Assembly (NCBI GenBank): GCA_004557125.1
Contig: SFET01000006.1
Location: 25,186 to 89,185, forward strand
Reading direction: 5' to 3'
DNA from: Clostridiales bacterium
GTDB lineage: Bacteria; Bacillota; Clostridia; Christensenellales; Aristaeellaceae
DNA: 64,000 nucleotides
Shown: piece by piece, positions 37,479-47,149 of the stretch
How positions within the stretch are numbered: the stretch's first letter is position 1
Layout: each line of letters starts with the position of its first letter
Position numbers and translations under genes: made by a program
The notes under the pieces: model-generated
Database searches by the model: none
What the model was told of the DNA's origin: nothing
The model's input: only the letters and a program-made list of their open reading frames with translations

Positions 37479-38219
37479 CTATTCGCGCGCCGCGCAGATG
37501 TGTACGCGCATCTCCTGCGGCTTCGGCTTATCAAAGCTCTGGTCTCCATAGATCTGCACGCCGGTGAAGCCCGCCTCCTCCAGAAGCGCCTTCAGGCGCT
37601 CCGGCTCATGGGCCCGCTGGCGGTGGGTCTCCGAGACCCTGCGGTACAGCTCCCCCTCCTCGCGCAGGAAGAAGGTGATGTCCATGGTCACGATATCATC
37701 TTCCAGCGCATTCTGCCAGAGATAGGCGACCTCGTCGCGCTCCTCGCCGAAGAAGGAATTTCCCAGGATGTTTCGGATCTTGTACGGTGAAGAGACGTCG
37801 AAGGCCAGCGCGCCGCCGGGCCGGATGCTCTTGTGCGCCGCCCGGAAGAAGGCCAGTGCGCGCTTGTCCGAGGTCAGGTAGTTCACGCCGTCGCAGGCGC
37901 ACACCAGCGCGTCCACCGGGCGCGGAAGCGTGAGCTGCGTCATGTTCTGGCAGACAAAGCGCAGGGATACACCGCTTTGACGCGCCTTTTCCCCGGCCAG
38001 TTCCAGCATTTCCCGGGAAATGTCCACACCCGTGACCCGCAGGCCGCGTCTGGCAAACTCCAGACTCATCGACCCGGTGCCGCAGGCGCAGTCGCACAGG
38101 GTTACGGGCCGAACACCGGCGCGCGCGAGCAGCTCCAGATAATACGCCGCCCAGGCGGGATAATCAAAGTCGTCCATCAGCAGGTCGTAGACCCGCGCAA
38201 AGCCGCTGTATGCGTCCAT
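37479..38219 (-). CDS. Class I SAM-dependent methyltransferase
   Basis: 246 aa, MDAYSGFARVYDLLMDDFDY. Motif I CDCACGTGSMSLEFARRG and the acidic VTGVDISREML strand end define a class I fold; DALVCACDGVNYL and PGGALAFDVSSP follow. Substrate unknown. First gene of the operon leading to hslO and deoD. Confidence 0.87.
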   Translation of the reverse strand: MDAYSGFARVYDLLMDDFDYPAWAAYYLELLARAGVRPVTLCDCACGTGSMSLEFARRGLRVTGVDISREMLELAGEKARQSGVSLRFVCQNMTQLTLPRPVDALVCACDGVNYLTSDKRALAFFRAAHKSIRPGGALAFDVSSPYKIRNILGNSFFGEERDEVAYLWQNALEDDIVTMDITFFLREEGELYRRVSETHRQRAHEPERLKALLEEAGFTGVQIYGDQSFDKPKPQEMRVHICAARE

Positions 38220-38257
38220 CGTTCAACTCCAATACCATAGCCATTTTCTCACATATC

Positions 38258-38286
38258 ATTGTACCATATTGACACGCGCTTGACAA
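38258..38286 (-). promoter_or_regulatory. Promoter of the methyltransferase-hslO-deoD operon
   Basis: Minus-strand TTGTCA (38281-38286), 17-base spacer, TACAAT (38258-38263), 38 bases upstream of the first gene. Confidence 0.75.
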
Positions 38287-38345
38287 GAATTTCCGCTTCA
38301 CTTTCCCACTGCAAATACTGATAACCCAATCCTAACCAGCCGCGA

Positions 38346-38374
38346 TTGCAAAGATTGCGAAACTCTGCTATATT
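38346..38374 (+). promoter_or_regulatory. Promoter of the HAD phosphatase gene
   Basis: TTGCAA at 38346-38351, 17-base spacer, TATATT at 38369-38374; divergent from the preceding promoter. Confidence 0.65.
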
Positions 38375-38434
38375 CTGTTCGAAACGCACGCGGGGCATCC
38401 CGCAAATTCGAAGAGAAACTGGAGCGAATGCAAA

Positions 38435-39088
38435 ATGAAATACAAGCTCGCCATATTTGACCTGGACGGTACCGTCCTCGACACCCTGCAGGATCTGGCC
38501 AACGCCGTCAACCGCGCGCTTGAGATGCACGGCTATCCGCAGCATTCCGTCGAGGATGTGCGCGTGTTCGTTGGCAACGGCGTGGCAAAGCTGATCCGAC
38601 GTGCGGTGCCTGCGGGCACCAGCGACGCGGAGTGTGAATCCGTGCTGGCGGACTTCAAGGCCAGCTACCGTCAGCACATCAACGACTGCACCAAGCCCTA
38701 CGCCGGCATTCCGGAGATGCTGCGCGCGCTGAAGGATGCGGGCGTGAAGGTGGGCATCAATTCCAACAAGTTTGACGCGGCCCTGCAGAGCCTGTGCCAC
38801 ATCCACTTCGAGGGCCTGTACGACTACGCCGTGGGCGAGTCCGAGATCACGCCGAAGAAGCCCGATCCCACCGCTGCAAGGCGCATCATGGAGGCGATGC
38901 AGGTATCTCCCGAGGAGACCATCTACATCGGCGACAGCGACGTGGACATGCAGACCGGGCGCAACGCAGGCACCGCCACCGCATGGGTGTCCTGGGGCTT
39001 CCGCAGGCGGGATGAGATGACTGGCTGCGAAGTTCCCGTCTCCTTCGACACGCCGGAGGCGCTGCGGGACTGGCTGCTCAGCGAATAG
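38435..39088 (+). CDS. gph: HAD-superfamily phosphatase, phosphoglycolate-phosphatase-like
   Basis: 217 aa. Motif I IFDLDGTVLDT with nucleophile Asp, motif II INSNK, motif III lysine in TPKKPDP, motif IV YIGDSDVDMQTGRNAG. An alpha-helical cap lies at about 20-80. Closest to the Gph/PpaX group that hydrolyses phosphoglycolate or pyrophosphate; the exact substrate is uncertain. Monocistronic with its own promoter and terminator. Confidence 0.9.
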   Translation: MKYKLAIFDLDGTVLDTLQDLANAVNRALEMHGYPQHSVEDVRVFVGNGVAKLIRRAVPAGTSDAECESVLADFKASYRQHINDCTKPYAGIPEMLRALKDAGVKVGINSNKFDAALQSLCHIHFEGLYDYAVGESEITPKKPDPTAARRIMEAMQVSPEETIYIGDSDVDMQTGRNAGTATAWVSWGFRRRDEMTGCEVPVSFDTPEALRDWLLSE

Positions 39089-39108
39089 CAGAGATTTACA
39101 TAGCTTTG

Positions 39109-39138
39109 GGGAGGATCGAATTTACGATCCTCCCCATT
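39109..39138. terminator. Bidirectional terminator
   Basis: TGGGGAGGATCG (39109-39120) and CGATCCTCCCCA (39127-39138) form a perfect 12-bp stem between converging genes. Confidence 0.85.
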
Positions 39139-39157
39139 TCAGTTGCCGGTTTTCAAT

Positions 39158-39868
39158 TCAGCTGTCGCTCTCCGTTTCAAAGCGATAACCCACGCCCCAT
39201 ACGGTGCGAATATCCCATTTATTCTTGTCGCTGCACAGCTTGGCGCGTATGCGCTTGATGTGGCTGTCCACCGCGCGGGTATCTCCCAGATAATCGTAGC
39301 CCCAGATGCTCTGCAGCAGGTGCTCCCGGCTGAACACCATGCCGGGATTGCTGGCCAGTGCCCAGAGGATTTCGATCTCCTTGGGCGTGCAGGGCACCAC
39401 ATTTCCATCGAGCTTGACGATGTAGGCGTTCATGTCGATGTCCAGATTGTCCACCACCAGGTGGGTAGACTGGCTCTCCGAGCCCATCTCGTGAATGCGG
39501 CGCAGCACCACCTTCACCCGGGCCACAACCTCGCGCGGGCTGAAGGGCTTGGTGATGTAATCATCCGCGCCCAGCTCCAGGCCCAGCAACCGGTCGAATT
39601 CCTCCGTCTTTGCGCTGAGCATGATGATCGGCACGTTGGATTCCTTGCGGATCTCCCGGCAGACCATCAGGCCGTCCATCTTGGGCATCATGACGTCCAG
39701 TACGACGATATCCGGGCGCGATCTGCGCACCATTTCCAGCGCTTCTTCTCCATCGTATGCGGAAAGCATCTGGTATTCTTCCCTTCGGAAGTACAGGCCG
39801 AGCGACTCGTGCACACTGATGTCATCGTCTGCAACCAGCACCCGATAGCCTCCGCGATTCTTCTCCAT
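39158..39868 (-). CDS. OmpR/PhoB-type response regulator without adjacent kinase
   Basis: 236 aa. Receiver domain VLVADDDISVHESL, phospho-acceptor in VVLDVMMPKMDG, and switch residues LSAKTEE and TKPFSPRE. The C-terminal winged helix is complete (CTPKEIEILWALASNPG, AVDSHIKRIRAKL, RTVWGVGYRFE). It binds DNA on phosphorylation. No histidine kinase gene is next to it, so its partner is elsewhere. GGGAGG precedes the ATG. The roughly 300 bases upstream (to 40166) show no gene or clear regulatory motif. Confidence 0.93.
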   Translation of the reverse strand: MEKNRGGYRVLVADDDISVHESLGLYFRREEYQMLSAYDGEEALEMVRRSRPDIVVLDVMMPKMDGLMVCREIRKESNVPIIMLSAKTEEFDRLLGLELGADDYITKPFSPREVVARVKVVLRRIHEMGSESQSTHLVVDNLDIDMNAYIVKLDGNVVPCTPKEIEILWALASNPGMVFSREHLLQSIWGYDYLGDTRAVDSHIKRIRAKLCSDKNKWDIRTVWGVGYRFETESDS

Positions 39869-40166
39869 GCGATCGCCTCCCTTTCTGATTCATCCTTTCA
39901 GCGTGTACACTAACAGAAATTTTTGTCGAATTTGTGGCAAAGTAATTGACAAGGTTTCAACACTGGTCCGCCACAAACCTTTTAACAGAGATCAAACCCA
40001 GTTTGCCCCGCATAAGCGGCGCTTCATCGGGGAAAATATACCACGGAAATTTAAATTGGAAATGAATTGTCGGCAGCGTGTCGAAACCGGTGCAAATTTT
40101 GGCGCGCAACATTGGCGCAGCCGCAGCGCAGAATAAGGCCGTCGAACCGACAGAACGGAGGCGGAT

Positions 40167-40625
40167 ATGCGCAAGATTCGCAATCTGATCGGCATGCCCG
40201 TGATCTGCAGGCGGCAGAAGATCGGCCGCCTGGTGCAGGCCGAGCTCTCGCCGGATCTGAAGCAGCTGGAGGGAATCTGGGTGGATCGCGGCCTTCGGGG
40301 CACGCGCTACATTCCCGCCGAGCATGTGGGTACCATCGGAGAGGTCGCGGTGCTTGCGGACAGCTTCGGCCGGCGCAGGCGCTGCTCCGCCGCACCGCTG
40401 ATCTACCGGGCGGTCTCCACCGACGGCGAGCGCATCGGCGCAGTGGTGGGCGCGGAAATCGATGAAATCAGCTTCCTCGTGGGTGCACTGGAGGTCACGC
40501 GGGGGTTCTGGGACGATTTCTATTCCGGCCGGCTCCGCGTGGAGGGTTACCGGGTCAAGCCGGAGCGCAGCGAGGTCATCGTCGTCGATTCGACGCAGGA
40601 CGATGAAAAGGAGGATGGCCCATGA
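40167..40625 (+). CDS. PRC-barrel domain protein
   Basis: 152 aa, MRKIRNLIGMPVICRRQKIG. Two PRC-barrel-like halves (GRLVQAELSPDLKQLEGIWV and ERIGAVVGAEIDE), as in YlmC/YrrD-type proteins, followed by an acidic tail DDEKEDGP. Such domains bind other proteins or small ligands; function unknown. ACGGAGG precedes the ATG. The TGA overlaps the next ATG. Confidence 0.75.
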   Translation: MRKIRNLIGMPVICRRQKIGRLVQAELSPDLKQLEGIWVDRGLRGTRYIPAEHVGTIGEVAVLADSFGRRRRCSAAPLIYRAVSTDGERIGAVVGAEIDEISFLVGALEVTRGFWDDFYSGRLRVEGYRVKPERSEVIVVDSTQDDEKEDGP

Positions 40626-40792
40626 AGCACGGAATGGTCCGCGGCCTGGTGACAGGGATGCTCATCGGCGGCACTGCCGCAACGATGTTCGGCATCATGA
40701 ACTGGCAGACGGAGAAGAAGTGGAACCAGCAGATTCACAAAAGCGGACGCTGGCTCAGCAAAAAGACGGATGAACTCGTGAACAAATTCTGA
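40622..40792 (+). CDS. Small YtxH-like membrane protein
   Basis: 56 aa. MKHGMVRGLVTGMLIGGTAA is a glycine-rich membrane helix typical of YtxH-type stress proteins, followed by a charged helix EKKWNQQIHKSGRWLSKKTD. It overlaps the PRC-barrel gene (ATGA), so the pair is co-translated; a terminator follows. It is too short for usual ORF cut-offs. Confidence 0.7.
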   Translation: MKHGMVRGLVTGMLIGGTAATMFGIMNWQTEKKWNQQIHKSGRWLSKKTDELVNKF

Positions 40793-40800
40793 CGACGGAC

Positions 40801-40836
40801 GGCCCGCACGCAATCCTCTTGTGCGGGCCGGTATGC
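40801..40836 (+). terminator. Terminator after the PRC/YtxH pair
   Basis: GGCCCGCAC (40801-40809) and GTGCGGGCC (40821-40829), with a T-containing tail shortly after. Confidence 0.7.
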
Positions 40837-40879
40837 AGATTTTTGCATTTTCAACCGCGCGTTGAAGGGAGGAAGCGGC

Positions 40880-41923
40880 GTGCAGCAGGGTAGTCTCCGG
40901 CCCTTTTCGAGAGAAAACCTTTCCCGCACCATCGCTCTGGCGCTCGCCGCGGCGGCGCTGCTGGTATTCTGGGGTGAGGTGATCGCCGGTGCGCTTCGCA
41001 TCCTCTTTGGCGCCTGTGTGCTCACCTTTCTGCTCTCGCCCATTGCGGCGCTGCTGGAGAAGAAGCTGAAGCGGCCCCTCGCAGCGCTGCTTGCGATTCT
41101 GGGCGTGGCGCTGGTGCTGCTGCTGGCCCTGGCGCTGCTGCTGCCGTCGCTGGCCCGTCAGGCCGCCGGACTGATGGAGACCCTGCCCGAGGCCTTCGAT
41201 CGCCTGGGCGCGCTGCTGGATGCCGTGGTTGCGCGGCTGAGGTCGCTGCTGCCGGGACTGCGCCTGCCTGAGCCGGATCTCTCCGCGGCCGAGGGCGGCT
41301 TTACAGGCATGGCCCGCAGCGCCATCGGCTATGTCAGCGGCATCTCCAACGGACTCTATCAGTTTTCGTTGATGGTGGTGCTGTGCTACTTCCTGCTGGC
41401 GGATCGCGACCGGATCCTGCTGCGCACGGAGCTGCTGATCCCCAGCCAGTGGCGCAAATACGCTGTGCGCACCGGCAAGCTGCTGATGCGCGAGCTGCGG
41501 CTCTACCTGCGTGGTCAGGCCACCATCGCGCTGGCGGTGGGCGCGCTGGCGGCGCTGGGACTGCTCATCATCGGCGTGCCCTCCGCACCACTGTTGGGCG
41601 GAATTGTGGGCCTGCTGAACGTCATCCCCTATCTCGGCCCCTTTCTCGGCGGAATCCCCGCAGTGATCCTGGCGCTGGGCGTCAGCTGGAAGTGCGCGCT
41701 GCTTGCGCTGCTGGTGCTGTTTCTGGTGCAGCAGATCGACGGCATGGTCATTTCACCCCGCGTGATGGGCAACATCACCGGCTTTTCTCCGGCGGTGGTG
41801 CTGCTGTCGCTGTTCCTGGGCTCCCGCATCGGCGGCATCTGGGGCATGCTGCTGGCCATGCCTGTTCTCATGGGGATTCGAACAGTATATAGAGTTTTCG
41901 TTCAAAAGCATGAAAACAATTGA
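40880..41923 (+). CDS. AI-2E/PerM family membrane transporter
   Basis: 347 aa with about seven to eight membrane segments and a conserved hydrophilic middle. GLLNVIPYLGPFLGGIPAV and QQIDGMVISPRVMG are the family signature. Members include AI-2 exporters and Na+/H+ antiporter-like proteins, so the substrate is open. The GTG at 40880 is chosen since AGGGAGGA lies 6 bases before it; the TTG at 40862 contains that RBS and is unlikely. Confidence 0.88.
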   Translation: MQQGSLRPFSRENLSRTIALALAAAALLVFWGEVIAGALRILFGACVLTFLLSPIAALLEKKLKRPLAALLAILGVALVLLLALALLLPSLARQAAGLMETLPEAFDRLGALLDAVVARLRSLLPGLRLPEPDLSAAEGGFTGMARSAIGYVSGISNGLYQFSLMVVLCYFLLADRDRILLRTELLIPSQWRKYAVRTGKLLMRELRLYLRGQATIALAVGALAALGLLIIGVPSAPLLGGIVGLLNVIPYLGPFLGGIPAVILALGVSWKCALLALLVLFLVQQIDGMVISPRVMGNITGFSPAVVLLSLFLGSRIGGIWGMLLAMPVLMGIRTVYRVFVQKHENN

Positions 41924-41948
41924 ATTTTATGCATCTCTATGTTATAAT
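41920..41948 (+). promoter_or_regulatory. Promoter of the ireB operon
   Basis: TTGAAT at 41920-41925, 17-base spacer, TATAAT at 41943-41948, 38 bases before ireB. The -35 overlaps the last codons of the permease gene. Confidence 0.8.
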
Positions 41949-41986
41949 AATTGTGTGTGTATGTACACGCAGAAAGGCGGTGCGCT

Positions 41987-42253
41987 ATGAACAACAGACT
42001 GGGCGAAACCCAAAATTTTCGCCTGCCCGCAAATGCACCGGAATCCGCCGCTGAGATCATCGAAGTTGTGTATCAGGCGCTGAAGGCCAAGGGACATGAT
42101 CCCATCCTCCAGCTGGTCGGTTACATCATCTCCGGCGATCCGACCTACATAACCAGCTACAACAACGCGCGGTCCCTGATCCGCCGGCTGGAGCGCGACG
42201 AACTTCTGGAAGAGTTCATTCGCTTCTATGTGGAGGAGCACGACAAGAAATAA
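41987..42253 (+). CDS. ireB: IreB family regulatory phosphoprotein (UPF0297)
   Basis: 88 aa. MNNRLGETQNFRLPANAPES, VVYQALKAKGHDPILQLVGY and ISGDPTYITSYNNARSLIRR are the family core. In enterococci IreB is phosphorylated by the PASTA kinase IreK and tunes cephalosporin resistance. In most Firmicutes it precedes ruvX directly; here an aldo/keto reductase gene is inserted between them. Confidence 0.96.
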   Translation: MNNRLGETQNFRLPANAPESAAEIIEVVYQALKAKGHDPILQLVGYIISGDPTYITSYNNARSLIRRLERDELLEEFIRFYVEEHDKK

Positions 42254-43198
42254 ATGCAAATGATTGAACTCGGCACATCGGGCCTGCGCGTCTCGAAGCT
42301 GTGCTTCGGTACGCTGACGATGTCGCCCATGCAGCAGAACCTGTCGCCCATCGAGGGCGCACGGCTGTTGTGTCATGCCTACGATCGGGGCGTGCGCTTT
42401 CTCGACACCGCGGATCTCTATGAAACCTACCCGCACATCCGTGAGGCGCTGAAGGCCGCCCCGGACTACGTCATCAGCACGAAGGCCTACTGCTACGACC
42501 GCGAAACGGCGCAGGCTGCTCTGGAGCGCGCCTTTCGCGGGCTTGGACGGGACTACGTGGACCTCTTTATGCTGCACGAACAGGAATCCCTGTACACGCT
42601 TCGCGGCCATGAGGAGGCGCTTGTTTTTTTGGAGGAACAGCGCAGACTGGGCCACATCGGCGCCGTCGGCGTCAGCACCCACTATGCCCGCTGCGTGCGC
42701 GCCGTGCACCGCTTTCCGATGATCCGCGTAGTGCATCCGCTGATCAACATCGGCGGCATCGGCATCCAGGACGGCACGCGCAAGGACATGGAGGCCGCCA
42801 TCGCCGGTGCACGCGACTTCGGCGTGGGCATCTTCGCAATGAAGCCGCTGGGCGGCGGACACCTGATGTCCTCCAACCGCGAGGCGCTCAACTACGCCCT
42901 ATCCAGTCCGCTGCTGGACAGCGTGGCGGTGGGCATGCAGAGCATCGAGGAGATCGACGCGAACGTGGATCTTGTTGAGCATCTCCCGCAGGCACAGGCG
43001 CGTCAGGAGCGCCTGCAGCACCGGAAGCGGCGCATGATGGTGCACGACTACTGCGAGGGCTGCGGAAGATGCGCATCTCGCTGCGGCCAGCACGCCATCA
43101 GCATCGTCGACGGCCGCGCGACCATCGACCCGGAGAAGTGCGTGTTCTGCGGCTACTGTGCCCGAGTCTGTCCCCAATTCTGCATCAAGGTGGTGTGA
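42254..43198 (+). CDS. Aldo/keto reductase with C-terminal 2[4Fe-4S] ferredoxin domain
   Basis: 314 aa. Residues 1-250 form the AKR barrel: ELGTSGLRVSKLCFGTL, FLDTADLYETYP (Asp, Tyr), VISTKAYCY (Lys) and LFMLHEQ (His) are the catalytic set. The C-terminus has two clusters, CEGCGRCASRC and CVFCGYCARVCP. Such fusions are common in anaerobes and probably pass ferredoxin electrons to a carbonyl substrate, which is unknown. The ATG at 42254 abuts the ireB stop with no gap. Confidence 0.93.
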   Translation: MQMIELGTSGLRVSKLCFGTLTMSPMQQNLSPIEGARLLCHAYDRGVRFLDTADLYETYPHIREALKAAPDYVISTKAYCYDRETAQAALERAFRGLGRDYVDLFMLHEQESLYTLRGHEEALVFLEEQRRLGHIGAVGVSTHYARCVRAVHRFPMIRVVHPLINIGGIGIQDGTRKDMEAAIAGARDFGVGIFAMKPLGGGHLMSSNREALNYALSSPLLDSVAVGMQSIEEIDANVDLVEHLPQAQARQERLQHRKRRMMVHDYCEGCGRCASRCGQHAISIVDGRATIDPEKCVFCGYCARVCPQFCIKVV

Positions 43199-43200
43199 GC

Positions 43201-43977
43201 ATGCGCGTGATCTGTCTGGACGTGGGCGAGAAACGCATCGGCGTGGCCGTGTCCGATCCACTGGACATCACCGCCCAGGGCGTGGAGACCATCTGGGTCA
43301 AGGGCACGGAGCGCGACGTTCAGCGCGTGAAGGAGCTGTGCGATCAGTATGGTACGACCCGCATCCTGTGCGGCCTGCCGCTGAACATGGACGGCAGCGA
43401 GGGCTTTCAGGCCCAGCGGGTCAGGGAGCTGGCGAACCGGCTTGCGGAGCTGGGCTACGAGATCCGCTATCAGGACGAGCGGCTGACCACAAAGCTGGCC
43501 ACCAGCGTGCTGCTGGAGGCGGACGTGCGCAGGTCGCGGCGCAAGGACGTGGTGGACAAGCTGGCCGCCACCTACATTCTGCAATCCTTTCTGGATGCAG
43601 GCGGATGGAAGGAAGCCGTCCTGCCCGGAAAAGACGATAAAAAACGCTTTCAAAGTGAGGTTTGGCATATGACTGAGAACAACGAGTGGAACCAGGACAT
43701 GGAAATCGATCCGGAAAATCTGGTGGAGCTGGTGGATGACGAGGGCAATACGGTGCACTTCGAGCACCTGATGAGCCTGGAGCACAAGGGCAAGGTCTAC
43801 ATCTGCCTCGCCCCCGCAGAGCCGATGGAGGACGTGGAGGACGACGAGCTGGTCATCATGCGCATTGAGCAGGATGAGGAGGGCAACGACTACTACACCA
43901 CCATCGAATCCGAGGCGGAGCTCAACGAGGTCTTTGAGAAGTACTGCGAGCTCGCCGAGGCCGACGAGGAGGAATAA
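43201..43977 (+). CDS. ruvX: RuvX/YqgF nuclease fused in frame to a DUF1292 (YrzB-like) protein
   Basis: 258 aa. Residues 1-142 are RuvX (MRVICLDVGEKRIGVAVSDP, RILCGLPLNMDGSEG, YQDERLTTKLA, KDVVDKLAATYIL), a Holliday-junction resolvase-like protein acting in 16S rRNA 5' maturation. No stop separates it from a DUF1292 protein: at residue 157 (43669) an ATG with GTGAGG upstream begins MTENNEWNQDMEIDPENLVE, which is acidic and ends ELAEADEEE. In other Firmicutes these are two genes. Either a fusion or two products with an internal start is possible. Confidence 0.88.
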   Translation: MRVICLDVGEKRIGVAVSDPLDITAQGVETIWVKGTERDVQRVKELCDQYGTTRILCGLPLNMDGSEGFQAQRVRELANRLAELGYEIRYQDERLTTKLATSVLLEADVRRSRRKDVVDKLAATYILQSFLDAGGWKEAVLPGKDDKKRFQSEVWHMTENNEWNQDMEIDPENLVELVDDEGNTVHFEHLMSLEHKGKVYICLAPAEPMEDVEDDELVIMRIEQDEEGNDYYTTIESEAELNEVFEKYCELAEADEEE

Positions 43978-43988
43978 TGCATCCCATG

Positions 43989-44026
43989 CAAGTGGAAGGC
44001 GCACGCGCGCTTTCCACTTGTTTTGT
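43989..44026 (+). terminator. Terminator after ruvX-DUF1292
   Basis: CAAGTGGAA and TTCCACTTG arms around a GCGC-rich centre, followed by TTTTG. Confidence 0.7.
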
Positions 44027-44073
44027 GTGTCCGTTCTATTCCCGTCAGAATGCAATCAGGAAGGAGAAATATA

Positions 44074-44295
44074 ATGAAGGATAACCGCAGCCAGCTTCTC
44101 CCCCGAATCGTGCCGGTGCTCTGGACGGTCGCAGGCCTGATCTGGTTGGCGACCTTTGTGCTGGATCTGTGCAAGGGCACAAATCCGCCGGAAATGGTTG
44201 TACTGCACGGCATTTCGGCGGTGCTGGGGCTGATACTGATCGCAGTCAACTGGCTGCGCTATTTCAGGGAACGGAATTCTCAGGACAGGCAGTAA
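44074..44295 (+). CDS. Small two-helix membrane protein
   Basis: 73 aa, MKDNRSQLLPRIVPVLWTVA. Two membrane helices (IVPVLWTVAGLIWLATFVL and MVVLHGISAVLGLILIAVNW) and a basic end RYFRERNSQDRQ. AAGGAG lies 9 bases before the ATG. No recognised family. Located between a terminator and a dispersed repeat. Confidence 0.6.
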   Translation: MKDNRSQLLPRIVPVLWTVAGLIWLATFVLDLCKGTNPPEMVVLHGISAVLGLILIAVNWLRYFRERNSQDRQ

Positions 44296-44310
44296 TGCGA
44301 AAAAGAATAT

Positions 44311-44396
44311 TGCTGTGCGACGGGGTGAAGGCACCCCACCCTACGTCTATGTTGGGGATGCCATGGAGCATTCTCCCTGTTGCGAGACATCCTCCT
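44311..44396. repeat. Dispersed intergenic repeat, copy B
   Basis: Blocks GACGGGGTGAAGGCACCCCA, CCTACG, TTGGGGATGCC and GCGAGACATCC align in order with copy A at 11871-11957. It again sits where two transcription units converge. Confidence 0.6.
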
Positions 44397-44403
44397 AAAT
44401 ATG

Positions 44404-44434
44404 CAAAAGCTCCCGGCCGTTGTTGTCGGGAGCT
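44404..44434 (-). terminator. Terminator of ftsA-ftsZ
   Basis: Minus strand GCTCCCG (44427-44433) pairs with CGGGAGC (44409-44415), followed by TTTTGC, 12 bases after the ftsZ stop. Confidence 0.75.
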
Positions 44435-44445
44435 TACTCATAATC

Positions 44446-45723
<1,278 letters not shown>

Positions 45724-45768
45724 AAGGCATCCCCCTCGTCCGTAAAAATGTTGGTTGTCGCGTTCTTC

Positions 45769-46962
45769 TTATTTCTTCTTTCTGAGGAAGCCGGTCAGTT
45801 TGCGGCCGAAGCTCTCCTCTGCGGCGTCATGCCGCTCGATGGAATCAAAGGTCAGATCCAGAAGTCCCAGCACGGCGGAGTACACCGGGCTGTTCATCTT
45901 GGCCGTCTTGGGCGCGGAGGCCTTCACCGGCATGCCGATCTTGGCCGCCAGATGATCCCGTGCGCCGCGCATTAGGCCGATGCCGCCGCCGGTCAGGTAG
46001 ATCTGTGATCGGGTGCCCAGATACTCCATGGCGTCGTTCTTGATGGTCATGTCGATCATGTCGCACAGCTCGTCCATGGTGCGCTCCACGCACTGGGAGA
46101 CCACTTCCCGAGGGAAGCTGAGCCGACGCCCACGGGCGTCCAGCACCTCCGAAAACGCGCTCTGATCGAACTCGTCCGGATTGAACACGTAGCTTCTCTT
46201 AATCTGCTCCGCTGCGCGCATCGGTATGCGCAGCTGATGCGCCAGATCCGCCGTGATCCGCCCGCCGCCCATGGGCAGCATGGCGTGATAGACGATGGCT
46301 TCGCCGCGAATGATGCTGATCTCGGTGCTGAGATAGCCGCAATCGATCAGCATGGAAACGCGATCGCGGTCATCGATGGACAAGAGCAGCAGGCTCTCGC
46401 CCAGCGTGGGCGACAAGAAGCCCAGAATGGTCACGTCCAGCGCGCCCAGAATCTCCTTGATGTCCTCAATGAACTGGGGATCGGCCACGATGAAGGACGT
46501 GCACGCGCGCAGCTTTTCACCGTGTCCGTTGGGTTCCACCGTCTTTTTGCCGTCGTCCACCTGGAACCAGGCGGGCGAGCGGTGCAGCACCAAGCCGCCC
46601 ATCTCCGCAATCTTCAGCTTTTCGGCGGCCGCGTCCTGAACCAGGTCCAGATCCTCCTCGGTCACGCCTTCGTCCTTGAGATCGATCTCGGCCTCCGCGC
46701 AGCACACATGAATGTACGCGCCGGGCACGCCGACGTATATTTCCTTGATCTTTTGATTCGCTTCCAGCTCCGCAGCGGCAATGGAATCGCGCACGCGCTG
46801 GATCATCTGGCCGGGCGTGTTCCAGTCGCCGTCCTGAAAGCCATCATACGGCACGGTGCCCGTTCCAAGAAACTCCAGGCGATCGATACCGCCATTCTGC
46901 GCTATGATCGTCACGATTTTGGATGTACCAAATTCGATGGCAGCTATCTGCGTCTTGCTCAT
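45769..46962 (-). CDS. ftsA: Cell-division protein FtsA
   Basis: 397 aa actin-like ATPase. IAAIEFGTSKIVTIIAQ, DCGYLSTEISIIRGEAIV and IYLTGGGIGLMRG are the nucleotide-binding blocks. The C-terminal SFGRKLTGFLRKKK is an amphipathic helix for membrane binding. It tethers FtsZ filaments to the membrane. It has its own promoter at 47023-47051, separate from the upstream dcw genes. Confidence 0.95.
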   Translation of the reverse strand: MSKTQIAAIEFGTSKIVTIIAQNGGIDRLEFLGTGTVPYDGFQDGDWNTPGQMIQRVRDSIAAAELEANQKIKEIYVGVPGAYIHVCCAEAEIDLKDEGVTEEDLDLVQDAAAEKLKIAEMGGLVLHRSPAWFQVDDGKKTVEPNGHGEKLRACTSFIVADPQFIEDIKEILGALDVTILGFLSPTLGESLLLLSIDDRDRVSMLIDCGYLSTEISIIRGEAIVYHAMLPMGGGRITADLAHQLRIPMRAAEQIKRSYVFNPDEFDQSAFSEVLDARGRRLSFPREVVSQCVERTMDELCDMIDMTIKNDAMEYLGTRSQIYLTGGGIGLMRGARDHLAAKIGMPVKASAPKTAKMNSPVYSAVLGLLDLTFDSIERHDAAEESFGRKLTGFLRKKK

Positions 46963-47022
46963 ATCTGTTGTTCGACCACCTTATCCGTCAGGCTTATGCC
47001 TGATATGTGTATCTACTATGAT

Positions 47023-47051
47023 ATTATACATGGATTTGATTTCACATGCAA
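47023..47051 (-). promoter_or_regulatory. Promoter of ftsA-ftsZ
   Basis: Minus-strand TTGCAT (47046-47051), 17-base spacer, TATAAT (47023-47028). A short TCAGG/CCTGA hairpin lies in the leader at 46988-47003. Confidence 0.75.
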
Positions 47052-47056
47052 ACACG

Positions 47057-47082
47057 AAACCGCCAAATTTTGCGGTTTTTTG
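47057..47082 (-). terminator. Hairpin between ftsQ and ftsA
   Basis: AAACCGC and GCGGTTT arms (47057-47063, 47072-47078) close to the ftsA -35. It is a weak terminator candidate for the upstream dcw transcript, with a modest T-containing tail on either strand. Confidence 0.45.
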
Positions 47083-47149
47083 CAAGTGTCAAAATTGTTT
47101 CAAATTTTGACCCAAGTGCTGTCACGCAAAATGCGGCGGAAACTTACAT

